Shown here in pieces: positions 8,925 to 18,433 of a DNA stretch of 64,000 nucleotides. Within the stretch, counting starts at the first letter, position 1. Each line of letters begins with the position of its first letter. This stretch comes from Kalymmatonema hyalinum WJT4-NPBG1. Its GTDB lineage: Bacteria; Cyanobacteriota; Cyanobacteriia; Cyanobacteriales; Nostocaceae. The position numbers and the translations under genes were made by a program. Where the stretch lies: contig JAHHIB010000032.1 in the NCBI GenBank assembly GCA_019359075.1, forward strand, positions 1-64,000. Reading direction: 5' to 3'. Under the pieces are notes generated by a model that saw only the letters and a list, made by a program, of their open reading frames with translations, was not told where the DNA came from and ran no database searches.

Positions 8925-10634
8925 TTATTTAAGGCTACTGGCAAGGTTAAAAGCTTCGGCTATTGGTCCTAAAGCCAAAACGGGGAAAAATGTTAGCACA
9001 CCCAAAATCAAAATGACACCAGCTGTGACAGTCGTAAATAGCGTGGAATCGGTTCTCAGGGTGCCTGGCGTTTGGGGTACTGGTTGTTTGCGTGCCATGC
9101 TGTCTGCTAAAAGCAAAATCGCAATCATCGGAATGTATCGTCCCACTAATATGCTGAAACAAGCGCTTAAGTTCCACCACAAGCTGCTATCGCCTAACCC
9201 CTCTAAGCCAGAACCATTGTTGGCGCTGGCTGAAGCGTATTCATACACCACTCGCGAGATGTTGTGAAATTCCGGGGAACCAGTATATCCAGGCGGCGGA
9301 ATTTGAAAGGCTAAGCTACTGGGAAATGCCAAAGCAATGGCAGTGGGAATCAAAACCGCAATTGGGTGAATCAGCAGCACTACACTGGCAAGGACAATTT
9401 CCCGCTTTTCAATTTTGCGCCCCAAAAACTCTGGTGTGCGCCCTACCATAAGCCCTGTAAGAAACACGGTGAGAATTAAATAAATGAATAAGTAAGCGGT
9501 TCCTGTTCCTTGCCCACCCCAAACAATCTGCAAAAACAAGTTTAATAGGGTGGAAAAGCCTCCCGGTGGCATGAGGGAATCGAGCATTCCATTGACTGCA
9601 CCACACATGGTTCCAGTGGTTGTGATCGCCCACAATGCCGTTTGTGCCCAGCCAAACCTGACTTCCTTGCCCTCTAAATTCGGCTGTTCCAATCCCAATG
9701 TGTTATCAATAACGGGATTGCCTTGATACTCAGCAACCGCTGTGACACCAACCAAAACCGCATAGATGGCAAAAACCATCCAGAAAAGCAGCCAAGCTTG
9801 CTTTGTGTTGTTGGCAAACAAACCGTAGGTGTAAATCATCGCCGCTGGAATACAAATCATGGCGATGGTTTCTATTAAGTTAGAAGCACTATTGGGATTT
9901 TCAAACGGGTGTGCCGAGTTCATCGCAAAAAAGCCGCCGCCGTTTTCTCCTAACTGTTTGATTATCTCAAATGTTGCCACTGGACCTCTGGCTATATACT
10001 GCGTTGCTCCCTCCAAGGTTGTTACCTGTAAAGGACCATTCAATGTTTGCGGTACACCTAATGCGAGTAATGCGATCGCACCTACAATTGAAATTGGCAG
10101 TAATATGCGCGTAATTGAGCGCGTCAGATCCACGTAGAAATTTCCCAGTGGTTTACCTGTCAAACCTCTGATAAAAGCAATTCCTACTGCCAGCCCGGTA
10201 GCGGCTGAGGTAAACATCAAAAAAGCTAAAGCTGCCGTTTGGCTGAAATAACTTAAGGTTGTCTCACCAGAGTAGTGCTGCTGGTCAGTATTTGTTAAAA
10301 ATGAAATCGTCGTGTGCAGCGTGATGTCCCATTTAGGAGCAGCGAACCCAAGAGGATTCCAGGGTAAGAATTTCTGAAAAGATATGAGCAGAAATACCAC
10401 AACACCCATAATAATGTTGCTGTAAAGTACTGCTCTGGCATACTGCCAACCCGTCATCTCGTCTTTTGTGCGTGTACCAGCTAATGTAAAAATAATTCGC
10501 TCTACAGGTTTCATGACTGGGTCAAGCAGCGTTTTTTCTTCCAAGAAAACACGCGCTATATATCTGCCCAATAGCGGAGTTATTGCTATCACGATACACA
10601 GCGTTACGCCAATTTGAAAAAATCCTTGTCCCAT
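8925..10634 (-). CDS. kdpA: Potassium-transporting ATPase subunit KdpA
   Basis: The K+-binding channel-like subunit of the Kdp pump, from the superfamily of K+ transporters. About ten membrane helices and four pore loops are visible with the expected selectivity-filter surroundings: [43 protein letters not shown] and [11 protein letters not shown]. The 569-residue length is typical. It is the first gene of kdpA-kdpB-kdpF/G-kdpC-kdpD, so the operon promoter should lie just above 10634 in the long AT-rich spacer shared with the divergent kinase gene. Expression is expected under K+ limitation by analogy. Confidence 0.97.
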   Translation of the reverse strand: MGQGFFQIGVTLCIVIAITPLLGRYIARVFLEEKTLLDPVMKPVERIIFTLAGTRTKDEMTGWQYARAVLYSNIIMGVVVFLLISFQKFLPWNPLGFAAPKWDITLHTTISFLTNTDQQHYSGETTLSYFSQTAALAFLMFTSAATGLAVGIAFIRGLTGKPLGNFYVDLTRSITRILLPISIVGAIALLALGVPQTLNGPLQVTTLEGATQYIARGPVATFEIIKQLGENGGGFFAMNSAHPFENPNSASNLIETIAMICIPAAMIYTYGLFANNTKQAWLLFWMVFAIYAVLVGVTAVAEYQGNPVIDNTLGLEQPNLEGKEVRFGWAQTALWAITTTGTMCGAVNGMLDSLMPPGGFSTLLNLFLQIVWGGQGTGTAYLFIYLILTVFLTGLMVGRTPEFLGRKIEKREIVLASVVLLIHPIAVLIPTAIALAFPSSLAFQIPPPGYTGSPEFHNISRVVYEYASASANNGSGLEGLGDSSLWWNLSACFSILVGRYIPMIAILLLADSMARKQPVPQTPGTLRTDSTLFTTVTAGVILILGVLTFFPVLALGPIAEAFNLASSLK

Positions 10635-11266
10635 TTATCTAGCCAAAATTATAGATGGATAATGTGAAAGATTTTTGAAGCCACAATCAGTCAGCAATCT
10701 CTTGATTATTTGGTCTTTACTTATAAATTGAATTTCTATTTTTCATTTGCTATATCATCTCTCCTTATTTCATTTTCTGCTTTTTTTTAAACTCCCATTC
10801 TTGCTTTAATAATTTAAATTTATTTTTTGCATCTGTCTTTAGTTATATACTTTTTATTATAGTCAATAAAAATTTGACTAAAAAATACATAATTTTGAAT
10901 TTTAGGTAGTATTCCGCTCTACTTATAAGCAAATCAAATTACCACTTTTTAGCACAAAATGATATTGCTTGTTGACTCTGTTCTTAAGAAATATCACATT
11001 TTTACCAGCGCCAGCAATTATCTATTTGGTATAACGATCTATAGATGTGTTGATATAGGTGAAAGCGAGGCTATATATATATTGATATAGGTCAGAAAAG
11101 GATGAGAGTATAAAGTATAAAGTGAAAAGTCCTTAAAAGAGTGATTAGAGGGGCTGGGAACAGGGATATTTTTCGTTTGATATAAATAGTATTGAAATAA
11201 GAATTGTAATCTAATGACATCATCAGTCAGATTGTAATTTATCTCATTCTTTATTAAAAGCTTAAG
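10635..11266. promoter_or_regulatory. Divergent regulatory region between kdpA and the histidine kinase
   Basis: A 632-base, strongly AT-rich spacer that must hold the promoters of the kdp operon (minus strand) and of the kinase-regulator pair (plus strand). An 11-base direct repeat TTGATATAGGT occurs at 11050-11060 and 11082-11092, 32 bases apart, which is about three helical turns. That spacing suits a regulator binding one face of the DNA. No riboswitch consensus (for example ydaO) was recognised. The operator role is inferred. Confidence 0.5.
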
Positions 11267-12370
11267 ATGTGGTTTTGGTTATTGAAAATCAAAGAAAATA
11301 TCTTGACGAAGAACGAACGAGGACTGATTTACTGGTTGATAACTGGTGGATTTGCCCTAGTGATGACGCTGGAATACTTAACGCCGCCTGAGTATGTGTT
11401 CGGCTACCTGTACACCGGAACGATTTTGTTAGCAAACTCCCGATTAAGTCGCAAGGGTGTCTTTGGCGTGACGCTAGCAGCGGCTGGATTAACGCTGTTG
11501 AATTTGTTTGTCCCTGGAGTGGAAATGATTCATGCGCCAACGGTGGCAAATCGGTTCATTGCTGTGATTGCACTGCTGGTAACGGGTTATTTAAGCCATC
11601 GCAACCGCCGCAACGAAGAAGCCATTGCCTACACACAAGCACAGTTACGCTCCCAAGAACAACTAGCGCAGATGCGGGAAGATTTTGTTTCCACCCTGAC
11701 TCATGACTTGAAAACACCGCTACTTGGAGCAATTCAAACGCTAAAATCCTTCCAGAAAGGTCAATTTGGTGGAGTTACGCCAATGCAAGAGCATGTCATA
11801 GAAACTATGACTCGTTCTCACCGCACCACGTTGCAGCTGGTAGAAACTCTGTTGGATGTATACCGCATCGACGCCGAGGGACTGAAACTTCAGCGTTCAC
11901 CAGTTAACTTGGTGACAGTAGCCCAAGAGGCGATTGCCACCCTAACTGAGGTAGCAAGGGCGCGTCAGGTATATATCTGTGTTAATTATGGAGAATCGGA
12001 TTTTCGCCGCTCGTTATGGGTAAATGGAGATTATTTGCAACTTGGGCGAGTTTTCTCTAATCTTCTGATGAATGGGATTAATCATACTCCGCGTGGCGGC
12101 AACGTAGAAGTTGTACTGGAAGGTTCTTCTCATCATGAAATTGTGAGAATTCTTGACAGTGGTTGTGGGATGACACAAGAAGAGCTACCCCATCTATTTG
12201 AGAGATTTTATCAAGGGCATAGCGATCGCCATGCTAAGGGTTCAGGGCTGGGGTTGTATTTATCACGCCAAATTATTGAAGCGCATGGCGGTATAATTTG
12301 GGCAGAGAATCGCGCAAGTAGGGGGGCAATGTTTGGGTTTCGACTGCCTGCGTGCCCACCACCGAGTTGA
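11267..12370 (+). CDS. Membrane sensor histidine kinase
   Basis: A 367-residue kinase. Three or four membrane helices fill residues 20-110, followed by a short coiled stretch (112-140). The HisKA domain has phospho-acceptor His146 in STLTHDLKTPL. The HATPase domain has the N box (SNLLMNGINHTP), DSGCGM and the GSGLGLYLSR G box. It is followed after 60 bases by a response-regulator gene, so they form a two-component pair. It is divergent from kdpA, whose operon carries only the sensor half of KdpD. This makes it a reasonable candidate for K+ or osmotic control, but that link rests on position alone. There is no periplasmic sensor domain, so the signal is probably sensed in or at the membrane. 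Confidence 0.9.
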   Translation: MWFWLLKIKENILTKNERGLIYWLITGGFALVMTLEYLTPPEYVFGYLYTGTILLANSRLSRKGVFGVTLAAAGLTLLNLFVPGVEMIHAPTVANRFIAVIALLVTGYLSHRNRRNEEAIAYTQAQLRSQEQLAQMREDFVSTLTHDLKTPLLGAIQTLKSFQKGQFGGVTPMQEHVIETMTRSHRTTLQLVETLLDVYRIDAEGLKLQRSPVNLVTVAQEAIATLTEVARARQVYICVNYGESDFRRSLWVNGDYLQLGRVFSNLLMNGINHTPRGGNVEVVLEGSSHHEIVRILDSGCGMTQEELPHLFERFYQGHSDRHAKGSGLGLYLSRQIIEAHGGIIWAENRASRGAMFGFRLPACPPPS

Positions 12371-12430
12371 AGAGATGGAGAGACTTGGGGACGCGGAGAA
12401 TAACTAATGACTAATGACTCATAACTAAAA

Positions 12431-13120
12431 ATGAAACCAGGGGCAACGCTGAGAATATTACTCGTTGAGGATGATGAATTGTTTCGCCTGGGTTTGCGAA
12501 TGCGGTTGCAACAGGAGGCGGGTATAGAAATCATAGCCGAGGCGGAAGATGGCGAGCAAGCTGTAGAATTAGCTAATCGCTATGGGTTAGATTTGGTTTT
12601 GCTTGATGTTGGTTTACCAGGGATTGGTGGAATTGAAGCTTGTCGTCAAATTAAGCAGCAGCACCCTTATTTACCCATCCTCGTTTTAACGTCTCGTTCG
12701 GAAAAACCCTTGGTTGCGCGCTTAATTGAAGCAGGGGCTGCTGGTTACTGTCTTAAAGGAATTCCGTCTGAGTCTTTGATATTGGCATTGCGTTCGGTAG
12801 CAGCAGGTGCTTCTTGGTGGGATCAGACAGCAACCACAGCAATTCGAGCCGCTTTTGAGGGAAACAATATAGCAGCATCGCCCGCAGAAGATCCGGTACC
12901 ACTAGAAAATCCGTTGACAAAGCGCGAGCAAGAAATTTTAGCACTCGTGGCTGCTGGTAAAAGCAATCAAGAAATTGCGGAAATTCTCTACATTGCTGCT
13001 GGTACAGTGCGGGTTCACGTTCATGCAATTTTGCAAAAGTTGGAAGTGCGCGATCGCACTCAAGCCGCAGTCTTGGCTATTCAGAAAGGATTGGTAGCAA
13101 AAGAACTGTTGGGGAGTTAG
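12431..13120 (+). CDS. NarL/FixJ-type response regulator
   Basis: A 229-residue DNA-binding regulator and likely partner of the kinase just upstream. The receiver domain covers residues 8-125, with acidic pocket EDDE (13-16), phospho-acceptor Asp59 in LLDVGLPG, and the conserved Thr/Lys positions. A LuxR-type helix-turn-helix lies at about 162-225 with TKREQEILALVAAGKSNQEIA and the AAGTVRVHVHAIL recognition region. Enterobacterial KdpE belongs to the OmpR class, so if this pair runs kdp it does so with a different regulator family. It ends 80 bases before the convergent tyrosinase gene, with a hairpin between. Confidence 0.92.
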   Translation: MKPGATLRILLVEDDELFRLGLRMRLQQEAGIEIIAEAEDGEQAVELANRYGLDLVLLDVGLPGIGGIEACRQIKQQHPYLPILVLTSRSEKPLVARLIEAGAAGYCLKGIPSESLILALRSVAAGASWWDQTATTAIRAAFEGNNIAASPAEDPVPLENPLTKREQEILALVAAGKSNQEIAEILYIAAGTVRVHVHAILQKLEVRDRTQAAVLAIQKGLVAKELLGS

Positions 13121-13162
13121 TAATAGTGATTCCGGTTTTGCACTTGGCGCTATCCTTTTATA

Positions 13163-13191
13163 AAGGTGAAGACAGCTCTGGTCTCCACCTT
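13163..13191. terminator. Hairpin between convergent genes (possible bidirectional terminator)
   Basis: AAGGTGAAGAC (13163-13173) pairs with GTCTCCACCTT (13181-13191) except for one mismatch, around a 7-base loop. It lies exactly between the ends of the response regulator and the tyrosinase gene, where a shared terminator is expected. There is only a weak T-run. Confidence 0.5.
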
Positions 13192-13202
13192 CATCCCTCA
13201 AG

Positions 13203-14606
13203 TTAGAGAGTATAAACAGAAATTTGCTTGAAGCGCACTTCGGAAACTGGCTGATCCTGGTAGGTGGTCACTAGGCTAATCCGGAATTGACCAGACCATT
13301 CACCTCGTTGCCGTAGCGCCTCCACTACCTGAGTTGCCTCCAAGACAACTGTCGCTTGTGAATTATTCTCACCAGTGTCATGGTTGCCATGCTCGTGCCC
13401 AGAGTGTTCTCCAGTATGTGAGTGAGCATGAGATTCCATTGCAAACAACCCTATAGTCCCAACATAATTCTCCTCTTTAGGTGCTGACTGACCATTTGGC
13501 AGGAGGTAGACCTCATAATTCACGCCTGGGGAGTTGTCATACTCAATGCCTTCAAATGCAAGGAGAACTCTTTGGTTTGCCACTGGTAGCGCAGTACTAA
13601 ATGCTGTTTGCGCGACGGGAGAAATCGAAAAGGAAGCTGCACTTGTTGTCAGCCGAATGACTTCTCCTTTAGACGTAGATCCAACCAACTGAGGAGAAGC
13701 TGAGGCTGGTGCAATCAATGATACGGTAGGTGGTGTTGGAGGTGGAGGCGTTAGCATATCGTCATAAACATAATTCAACTGCGAAGCTGTATCTAAGATA
13801 TCTTTACCCGACATTTCCTGTTTCTGACCATTTTCATCAAAAAAGCTAAACTTAACATCCATCCATGTTGAATTATTGACTGGATTGGAACGACCTTGAC
13901 CTAGCCTCAACCACTGCTCCCATAACCGATCAATATTACAGTGATGTAGCCAGAAAATTGGGTCACGAGCAGCTAAACGAGGATCGCTCATCCAACCTCC
14001 TGGTCCTCCTATATCGCCATGAATGACATTGTGAGGCTGGTTTTCCAGTTGCCCTGTAACATTAGGACTAGCAAACTGCATTGGTCTGGACACCACGCCT
14101 CCACCAAAGGAAGGAGCGAAAGAACCCGTATTAGTAAAGAAATTTACGTAACTCAAAGCACGGCTATAGTCAACTGACGTGGCTGGTAGTGGTGTGCCTT
14201 GATTGATTTGGGTTCTTCGCTGACTCACATACAACGTATTTGAACTATCTGCAGGAATGCGAAATGGCTGTGGTAAGACACGCTGATTTGGCTGTGAATA
14301 ATTCCAGTAGGGAAGTGCAAAGTTCAAATCCCCTGAAGCAGATCGCACAATTCGCTCAAAAAAGTAAATATACATTCGATGCCAGGACAAGAAGAAAAAA
14401 CTTCGGTGCTGACATACATTCCAAAATTGATTAAAGGTAGGATTATTCTCTGAAGTTCCGTGAATGTTTGCCTGGAATATCCACCCGGTTGGATCGTTTG
14501 AATTCGCCCTAGAGCGGGCTTTCATCACCTCCATACCCCTACGATACGAGGCAATTGTTGAGCCTCCATCCTCTAAAATGTTGTAAATATTACGACGGGT
14601 TGGCAT
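13203..14606 (-). CDS. Tyrosinase-family copper oxidase with a His-rich C-terminal region
   Basis: Oxidises phenols with a coupled two-copper centre. CuA ligands are likely His49 (NIHG), His67 (CQHRSF) and His76 (SWHRMY). CuB ligands are likely His192 and His196 (PHNVIHGD) and His221 or His222 (FWLHHCNIDRLWE). The catalytic domain ends near residue 285, and a Pro-rich linker (287-294) leads to a beta-rich C-terminal domain (295-467). In plant polyphenol oxidases a similar domain covers the active site. Residues 393-409 hold seven His (HAHSHTGEHSGHEHGNH), which could bind copper. No signal peptide is seen. The gene stands alone. Substrate is unknown; phenol or melanin-like chemistry is the family expectation. 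Confidence 0.9.
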   Translation of the reverse strand: MPTRRNIYNILEDGGSTIASYRRGMEVMKARSRANSNDPTGWIFQANIHGTSENNPTFNQFWNVCQHRSFFFLSWHRMYIYFFERIVRSASGDLNFALPYWNYSQPNQRVLPQPFRIPADSSNTLYVSQRRTQINQGTPLPATSVDYSRALSYVNFFTNTGSFAPSFGGGVVSRPMQFASPNVTGQLENQPHNVIHGDIGGPGGWMSDPRLAARDPIFWLHHCNIDRLWEQWLRLGQGRSNPVNNSTWMDVKFSFFDENGQKQEMSGKDILDTASQLNYVYDDMLTPPPPTPPTVSLIAPASASPQLVGSTSKGEVIRLTTSAASFSISPVAQTAFSTALPVANQRVLLAFEGIEYDNSPGVNYEVYLLPNGQSAPKEENYVGTIGLFAMESHAHSHTGEHSGHEHGNHDTGENNSQATVVLEATQVVEALRQRGEWSGQFRISLVTTYQDQPVSEVRFKQISVYTL

Positions 14607-14890
14607 AAATTACTTCCTAAGTCTTGTTTGCTAAGTGCAAAATCTATAGTTTTGTGCTACTAAATTAGGACTCACAGTGACTTCTTCGTTTTACTTAGGA
14701 GGTTAGCTTTCTGTAAAAATTCTTTACAAAATTAATACCGTAGCTGCTAGTATTTGGCGTGATACTAGCTGGTTAACTGGTGTGTAGAGATCATCTACGA
14801 TCTAAAACGTAACCGTCTGTGATTATCGGTTAACCTCAGTCAAAATCAGTCATGATAGAAGCATAGACGCTGTCGTATGCTGGGGGAACC

Positions 14891-15580
14891 ATGACAAACA
14901 CCCCGCTTTTTACTAACCGCATTCAAGCTGGTGAGCAACTGGCACAAACGATTCAGGCTATTTTAACCCAGCAAACTGCTAACTCGGTAGCAAAGCCTGC
15001 AACAATTGTCTATGCTTTGCCAAGAGGAGGATTACCAGTAGCAGCACCAGTAGCGCGTCTCCTCAACTGTCCCTTGACGATAGAGGTAGCGAAAAAAATT
15101 AGCCATCCAGAAAATCCCGAGTTGGCTATTGGTGCGGTTACTGCTTCCGGAAATGTTCTTTGGGATCAGCACAAGCTGTCTTTTCGCAATATGCCGAATT
15201 CAGGGTGGCGAGAAGCAGCTTTAGATACAGCTGCGATTCAAGCGAAGTTTCTTGAGGCTCAATTGAGTCCTGGCTGTCCGCAGGTGAATACCGAAGGTGC
15301 TACGCTGATCTTAGTTGATGATGGTATTGCCACAGGTATGACAATGGCAGTAGCGGCAACATCTCTCAAGGCACTTTGTCCAGCAGAAGTTTGGTTATGT
15401 ACTCCAGTAGCGCCCTTGAAGTTGCTACCTTGGTTACATCAGTGGGGCGATCGCGTGATTGTCCTAGCAACACCAGAACCTTTCTGTAGTGTGAGTCATT
15501 TTTACTCCGAATTTCCCCAGCTAAAGACAAGAGAAGCTTTGGAATATCTGCTGCAACAAAACAAAGAAATCATGAATTAA
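14891..15580 (+). CDS. Phosphoribosyltransferase-family protein
   Basis: A type I phosphoribosyltransferase fold. The PRPP-binding motif LVDDGIATGMTM (about residues 139-150) is clear, and an N-terminal loop (YALPRGGLPVAAPVA) follows beta-1. The PRGG plus AIGAVTASG arrangement is that of the stand-alone predicted phosphoribosyltransferases often found near dienelactone-hydrolase or erythromycin-esterase genes, not of a named purine or pyrimidine salvage enzyme. Substrate is unknown. The ATG at 14891 follows GGGGGAACC. The gene ends convergently with the DUF790 nuclease gene, 46 bases away. Confidence 0.85.
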   Translation: MTNTPLFTNRIQAGEQLAQTIQAILTQQTANSVAKPATIVYALPRGGLPVAAPVARLLNCPLTIEVAKKISHPENPELAIGAVTASGNVLWDQHKLSFRNMPNSGWREAALDTAAIQAKFLEAQLSPGCPQVNTEGATLILVDDGIATGMTMAVAATSLKALCPAEVWLCTPVAPLKLLPWLHQWGDRVIVLATPEPFCSVSHFYSEFPQLKTREALEYLLQQNKEIMN

Positions 15581-15626
15581 TGAATAAGAATTCAGAAGAC
15601 AGAATTCAGAATAACCTCACGATTTT

Positions 15627-16841
15627 TTATTCCATCACCGCTAACACTGATTTTGGCAACAACTTATCTTTAAACCAAACAATTGTTGCAGGAACATCAT
15701 TTAATGTGACCCCTGCTTTATCCAAATTCAATCGCTCAGAAATTGCTAAAATCAAGTTATCGCATCCCGAACGCCGCACCTGTGAAAACTTCTTTTGTAA
15801 ATACTCGGGTCGCCAATAACCAACTATTTCTAATAAAAATGTGCGACCATCAGGATGCACTAATCTAAAATCGGGAATCATCACACTTCCAGGAATGGGA
15901 ATTAAGTCAACCTCTCGCTCTAACACCCAATCTGTCTTCATTGACTCCCACTTATTAGCAAAAGATTCTTCCAGCATACTATCGTATGGCTTGCCGGCTG
16001 AATAATGAGACACCAAACCGCATTCAGAATTGAGAGTAAAACGCCCAGTTTTCCATGTGTTTGTGTAAACATCACGAGTTTGCAGAGTCGCGGAAAGACT
16101 CCATTTTGTCACATGAAGTAAAGCCGGGATAAGTTTAGCTATAGCCAAACCATAACGTGTACTTGGAGTAAACAAACTCGTCGGACCATCAATTGTAATT
16201 GTAAACCCGTGGTCAGCATCGCCCTCAATATAAGACATTAATTGAAACAACTTGAGATAGCGAAATAAAAGCTTATATTGTCCTGGAACATTACGATGAG
16301 CATTTATTATCAACTGACTCGCCTTATAAAACACCCCCTGCACTTGAGATAAATTGTATCGATGCAAGACTTCCTTAGAGTCTGGCGTATCAAAAGCAGT
16401 TAAAATCTTATTCTCAGACAAATCAGCATATAACCCGTCACGAACTTGTTTCACCAAAACTTCGCGTTCAAGTTCATGACTCAACTCCAAAGCAATCTTT
16501 GTCAAGGTAACTTCCGTCAACTCCCGACTCGGAGGAGACTTCGCAGCCAAAGCAAAAACCTTTTCTCGTAACATTTGAGGTTCCAAAGGACTCACAACCT
16601 CAAACGTGCAAAAAGCGCTTTTGAGGATATAAGCCAAACCCCGCTTGATCCTGTAATCTGGAGTATCCCCCTCCAACTCCAACAACTGACGCTCAAGCGC
16701 CCCCTGAGTATCGCCCACAACCTTCTGAAAACAAGTCATTAACTCAGTGGCGATCGCCAAATTCTTATCATCAATCTTTAGTCTCTTTGGGATTATCTCT
16801 TCCCCATTTTGCCTGTGACTTAGTAACTCTGTTGGTAACAT
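15627..16841 (-). CDS. DUF790 / Bax1-like nuclease, partner of the XPB helicase
   Basis: A 404-residue protein of the DUF790 family. Archaeal Bax1 is a member: it binds XPB helicase and cuts DNA as part of a nucleotide-excision-repair-like machine. The C-terminal PD-(D/E)XK nuclease motif is visible as IPDFRL (Asp324) followed by LLEIVGYW (Glu338) and a basic stretch. The N-terminus begins MLPTELLSHR, typical of the family. The ATG at 16841 is preferred over one 36 bases upstream, which would add residues encoded by a short intergenic repeat. It lies 56 bases after the XPB gene on the same strand, the usual order for this pair. Confidence 0.88.
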   Translation of the reverse strand: MLPTELLSHRQNGEEIIPKRLKIDDKNLAIATELMTCFQKVVGDTQGALERQLLELEGDTPDYRIKRGLAYILKSAFCTFEVVSPLEPQMLREKVFALAAKSPPSRELTEVTLTKIALELSHELEREVLVKQVRDGLYADLSENKILTAFDTPDSKEVLHRYNLSQVQGVFYKASQLIINAHRNVPGQYKLLFRYLKLFQLMSYIEGDADHGFTITIDGPTSLFTPSTRYGLAIAKLIPALLHVTKWSLSATLQTRDVYTNTWKTGRFTLNSECGLVSHYSAGKPYDSMLEESFANKWESMKTDWVLEREVDLIPIPGSVMIPDFRLVHPDGRTFLLEIVGYWRPEYLQKKFSQVRRSGCDNLILAISERLNLDKAGVTLNDVPATIVWFKDKLLPKSVLAVME

Positions 16842-16897
16842 TGGAATTTTAAACCGCAGATAAACGCAGATGAACACAAAGAACTATTGAAACATTA

Positions 16898-18433
16898 TCA
16901 ACTTTCATCCGTGTTTATCGGCGGCTTTTTTTGAACCTTATAATTTATCTCTAACTGTTCAGCAGCCTTAAGACTCTTTTCCTGTCCACTCCCATAAATA
17001 ACCCGCAAATTCCCTTTCTTCTCCTCTTTACCTTGGCGTTCTTGGCGTCTTGGCGGTTCATTTCTCTCCACACCTCTTCTCCTCGCCGAAGTCCCCTCCT
17101 CACTCGTATCCTCCGCCACCACCTCGTACAAAATCGCCTGCTTATTATTATCCTTCCCCTTTCTTAAAACCCTTCCCAATCTTTGAATATACTCCCGTGT
17201 GGAACCAGTCCCAGATAAAATAACAGCAACAGAAGCCGCTGGTACATCAACCCCCTCATTCAACACATGAGAAGCAACCAGAGTTTTATACTCCCCTTCC
17301 CGAAATTTTGTTAATATTTCATGACGTTCTTTTACAGGAGTTTGATGAGTAATCGCTGGAACGAGAAACTCTTGGGAAATGTGATAAACCGTAGCATTGT
17401 CAGCAGTAAAAATCAAAATACGTTCCGGATAATGCTGAGCCAATATATCAGCCAGAACTCTGATTTTCCCATCAGTACCCAAAGCGATTTCTTTCGCTTC
17501 CCGGTGTGCTAACATTGCCCTACGTCCAGCTTGCGATCGCGCACTCATCTGCACAAAATGTTGCCAGCCTTGAAGACTCCCCAAAGAAATCTTTGATTCC
17601 TTCAAAAAATCGTTGCGAACTTGAATCAGCTGAGTGTATCTTTCGCGTTCCAGTTGTGATAATTTCACCTTAAGTTGTACAATTTCATGTTCTGCTAACG
17701 CCTTACCCGCTAAATCTTCAGCCCTTTTACGATAGACTTCTTTGCCTATTAAAATATTTAAGTCGGCGTGTTTGCCATCCGTGCGTTCGGGTGTGGCGGA
17801 TAGTCCCAGACGGTAGGGTGCGATCGCGTATTCTGCAATCACTCGACTAAAATCTGTTGGCAAATGATGACATTCGTCAAAAATTAACAAAGCATACAGA
17901 TTCCCCAGACTTTCCGCATGAATTGCTGCACTGTCATAAGTGGCAACAAGTACAGGTGTTCTATCCCGCGAACCACCTCCCAGTAACCCCACCTCAGTAT
18001 CAGGGAACGCCGCCTTTAAATGAGCATACCACTGGTGCATTAAATCCAGTGTTGGTACAACAATCAGCGTCGTGCGCGGTGTTGCTTGCATCGCCATCTG
18101 CGCCAAATACGTCTTTCCTGCTGCTGTAGGAAGCACTACTACCCCTTGTCTTCCCGCAAGTTTCCAAGCTGCTAGCGCCTCACTTTGGTGGGGGTAAGGC
18201 TCCATTTCCACACTGGGAACCAACTCCAGAGGATAAAACGCCTTAGCCTCATCGATAAAGTCAGTATTTTCCGCTTGCATTGCTTCCACCAAAGCACGGT
18301 AATGAATAGCCGGAATGCGGAATTTTTCCACTCTATCATCCCATGTAGCAAAATCCATCCAAGCTTTGCCGCGTGGTGGTGGATGCAAAATTAATGTGCC
18401 ACGATCAAAGGTTAATATGGACGTGCGAGCCAT
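16898..18433 (-). CDS. XPB-like superfamily 2 DNA helicase
   Basis: An ATP-driven DNA translocase related to XPB/Rad25, 511 residues. It has an N-terminal damage-recognition-like region (1-75), a Q-like region (YPHQSEAL), Walker A LPTAAGKT (101-108), DECHH (186-190), the SATPERTDG motif III and motif VI QRLGRVLRKGK near 433. With the following DUF790 nuclease it forms the XPB-Bax1 unwinding and cutting pair. Residues about 445-480 (SARRRGVERNEPP...) are a basic, low-complexity insertion, partly encoded by a short DNA repeat at 17031-17059. The frame continues through it to the end. Confidence 0.92.
   Translation of the reverse strand: MARTSILTFDRGTLILHPPPRGKAWMDFATWDDRVEKFRIPAIHYRALVEAMQAENTDFIDEAKAFYPLELVPSVEMEPYPHQSEALAAWKLAGRQGVVVLPTAAGKTYLAQMAMQATPRTTLIVVPTLDLMHQWYAHLKAAFPDTEVGLLGGGSRDRTPVLVATYDSAAIHAESLGNLYALLIFDECHHLPTDFSRVIAEYAIAPYRLGLSATPERTDGKHADLNILIGKEVYRKRAEDLAGKALAEHEIVQLKVKLSQLERERYTQLIQVRNDFLKESKISLGSLQGWQHFVQMSARSQAGRRAMLAHREAKEIALGTDGKIRVLADILAQHYPERILIFTADNATVYHISQEFLVPAITHQTPVKERHEILTKFREGEYKTLVASHVLNEGVDVPAASVAVILSGTGSTREYIQRLGRVLRKGKDNNKQAILYEVVAEDTSEEGTSARRRGVERNEPPRRQERQGKEEKKGNLRVIYGSGQEKSLKAAEQLEINYKVQKKPPINTDES
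17031..17059. repeat. Short tandem repeat CTTGGCG inside the helicase gene
   Basis: Three copies of CTTGGCG begin at 17032, 17041 and 17049. On the coding strand they read CGCCAAG, a unit common in cyanobacterial intergenic repeats. Here it lies in frame and encodes residues 459-468 of the XPB-like helicase (…PPRRQERQG…). Confidence 0.7.

Noticed and set aside
10635-11266. A K+ or c-di-AMP riboswitch before kdpA
   Set aside because: I looked for ydaO-type conserved blocks and saw none; the region is simply AT-rich.
15580-15819. Plus-strand frame right after the phosphoribosyltransferase
   Set aside because: Most of it is antisense to the conserved C-terminal domain of the DUF790 nuclease.
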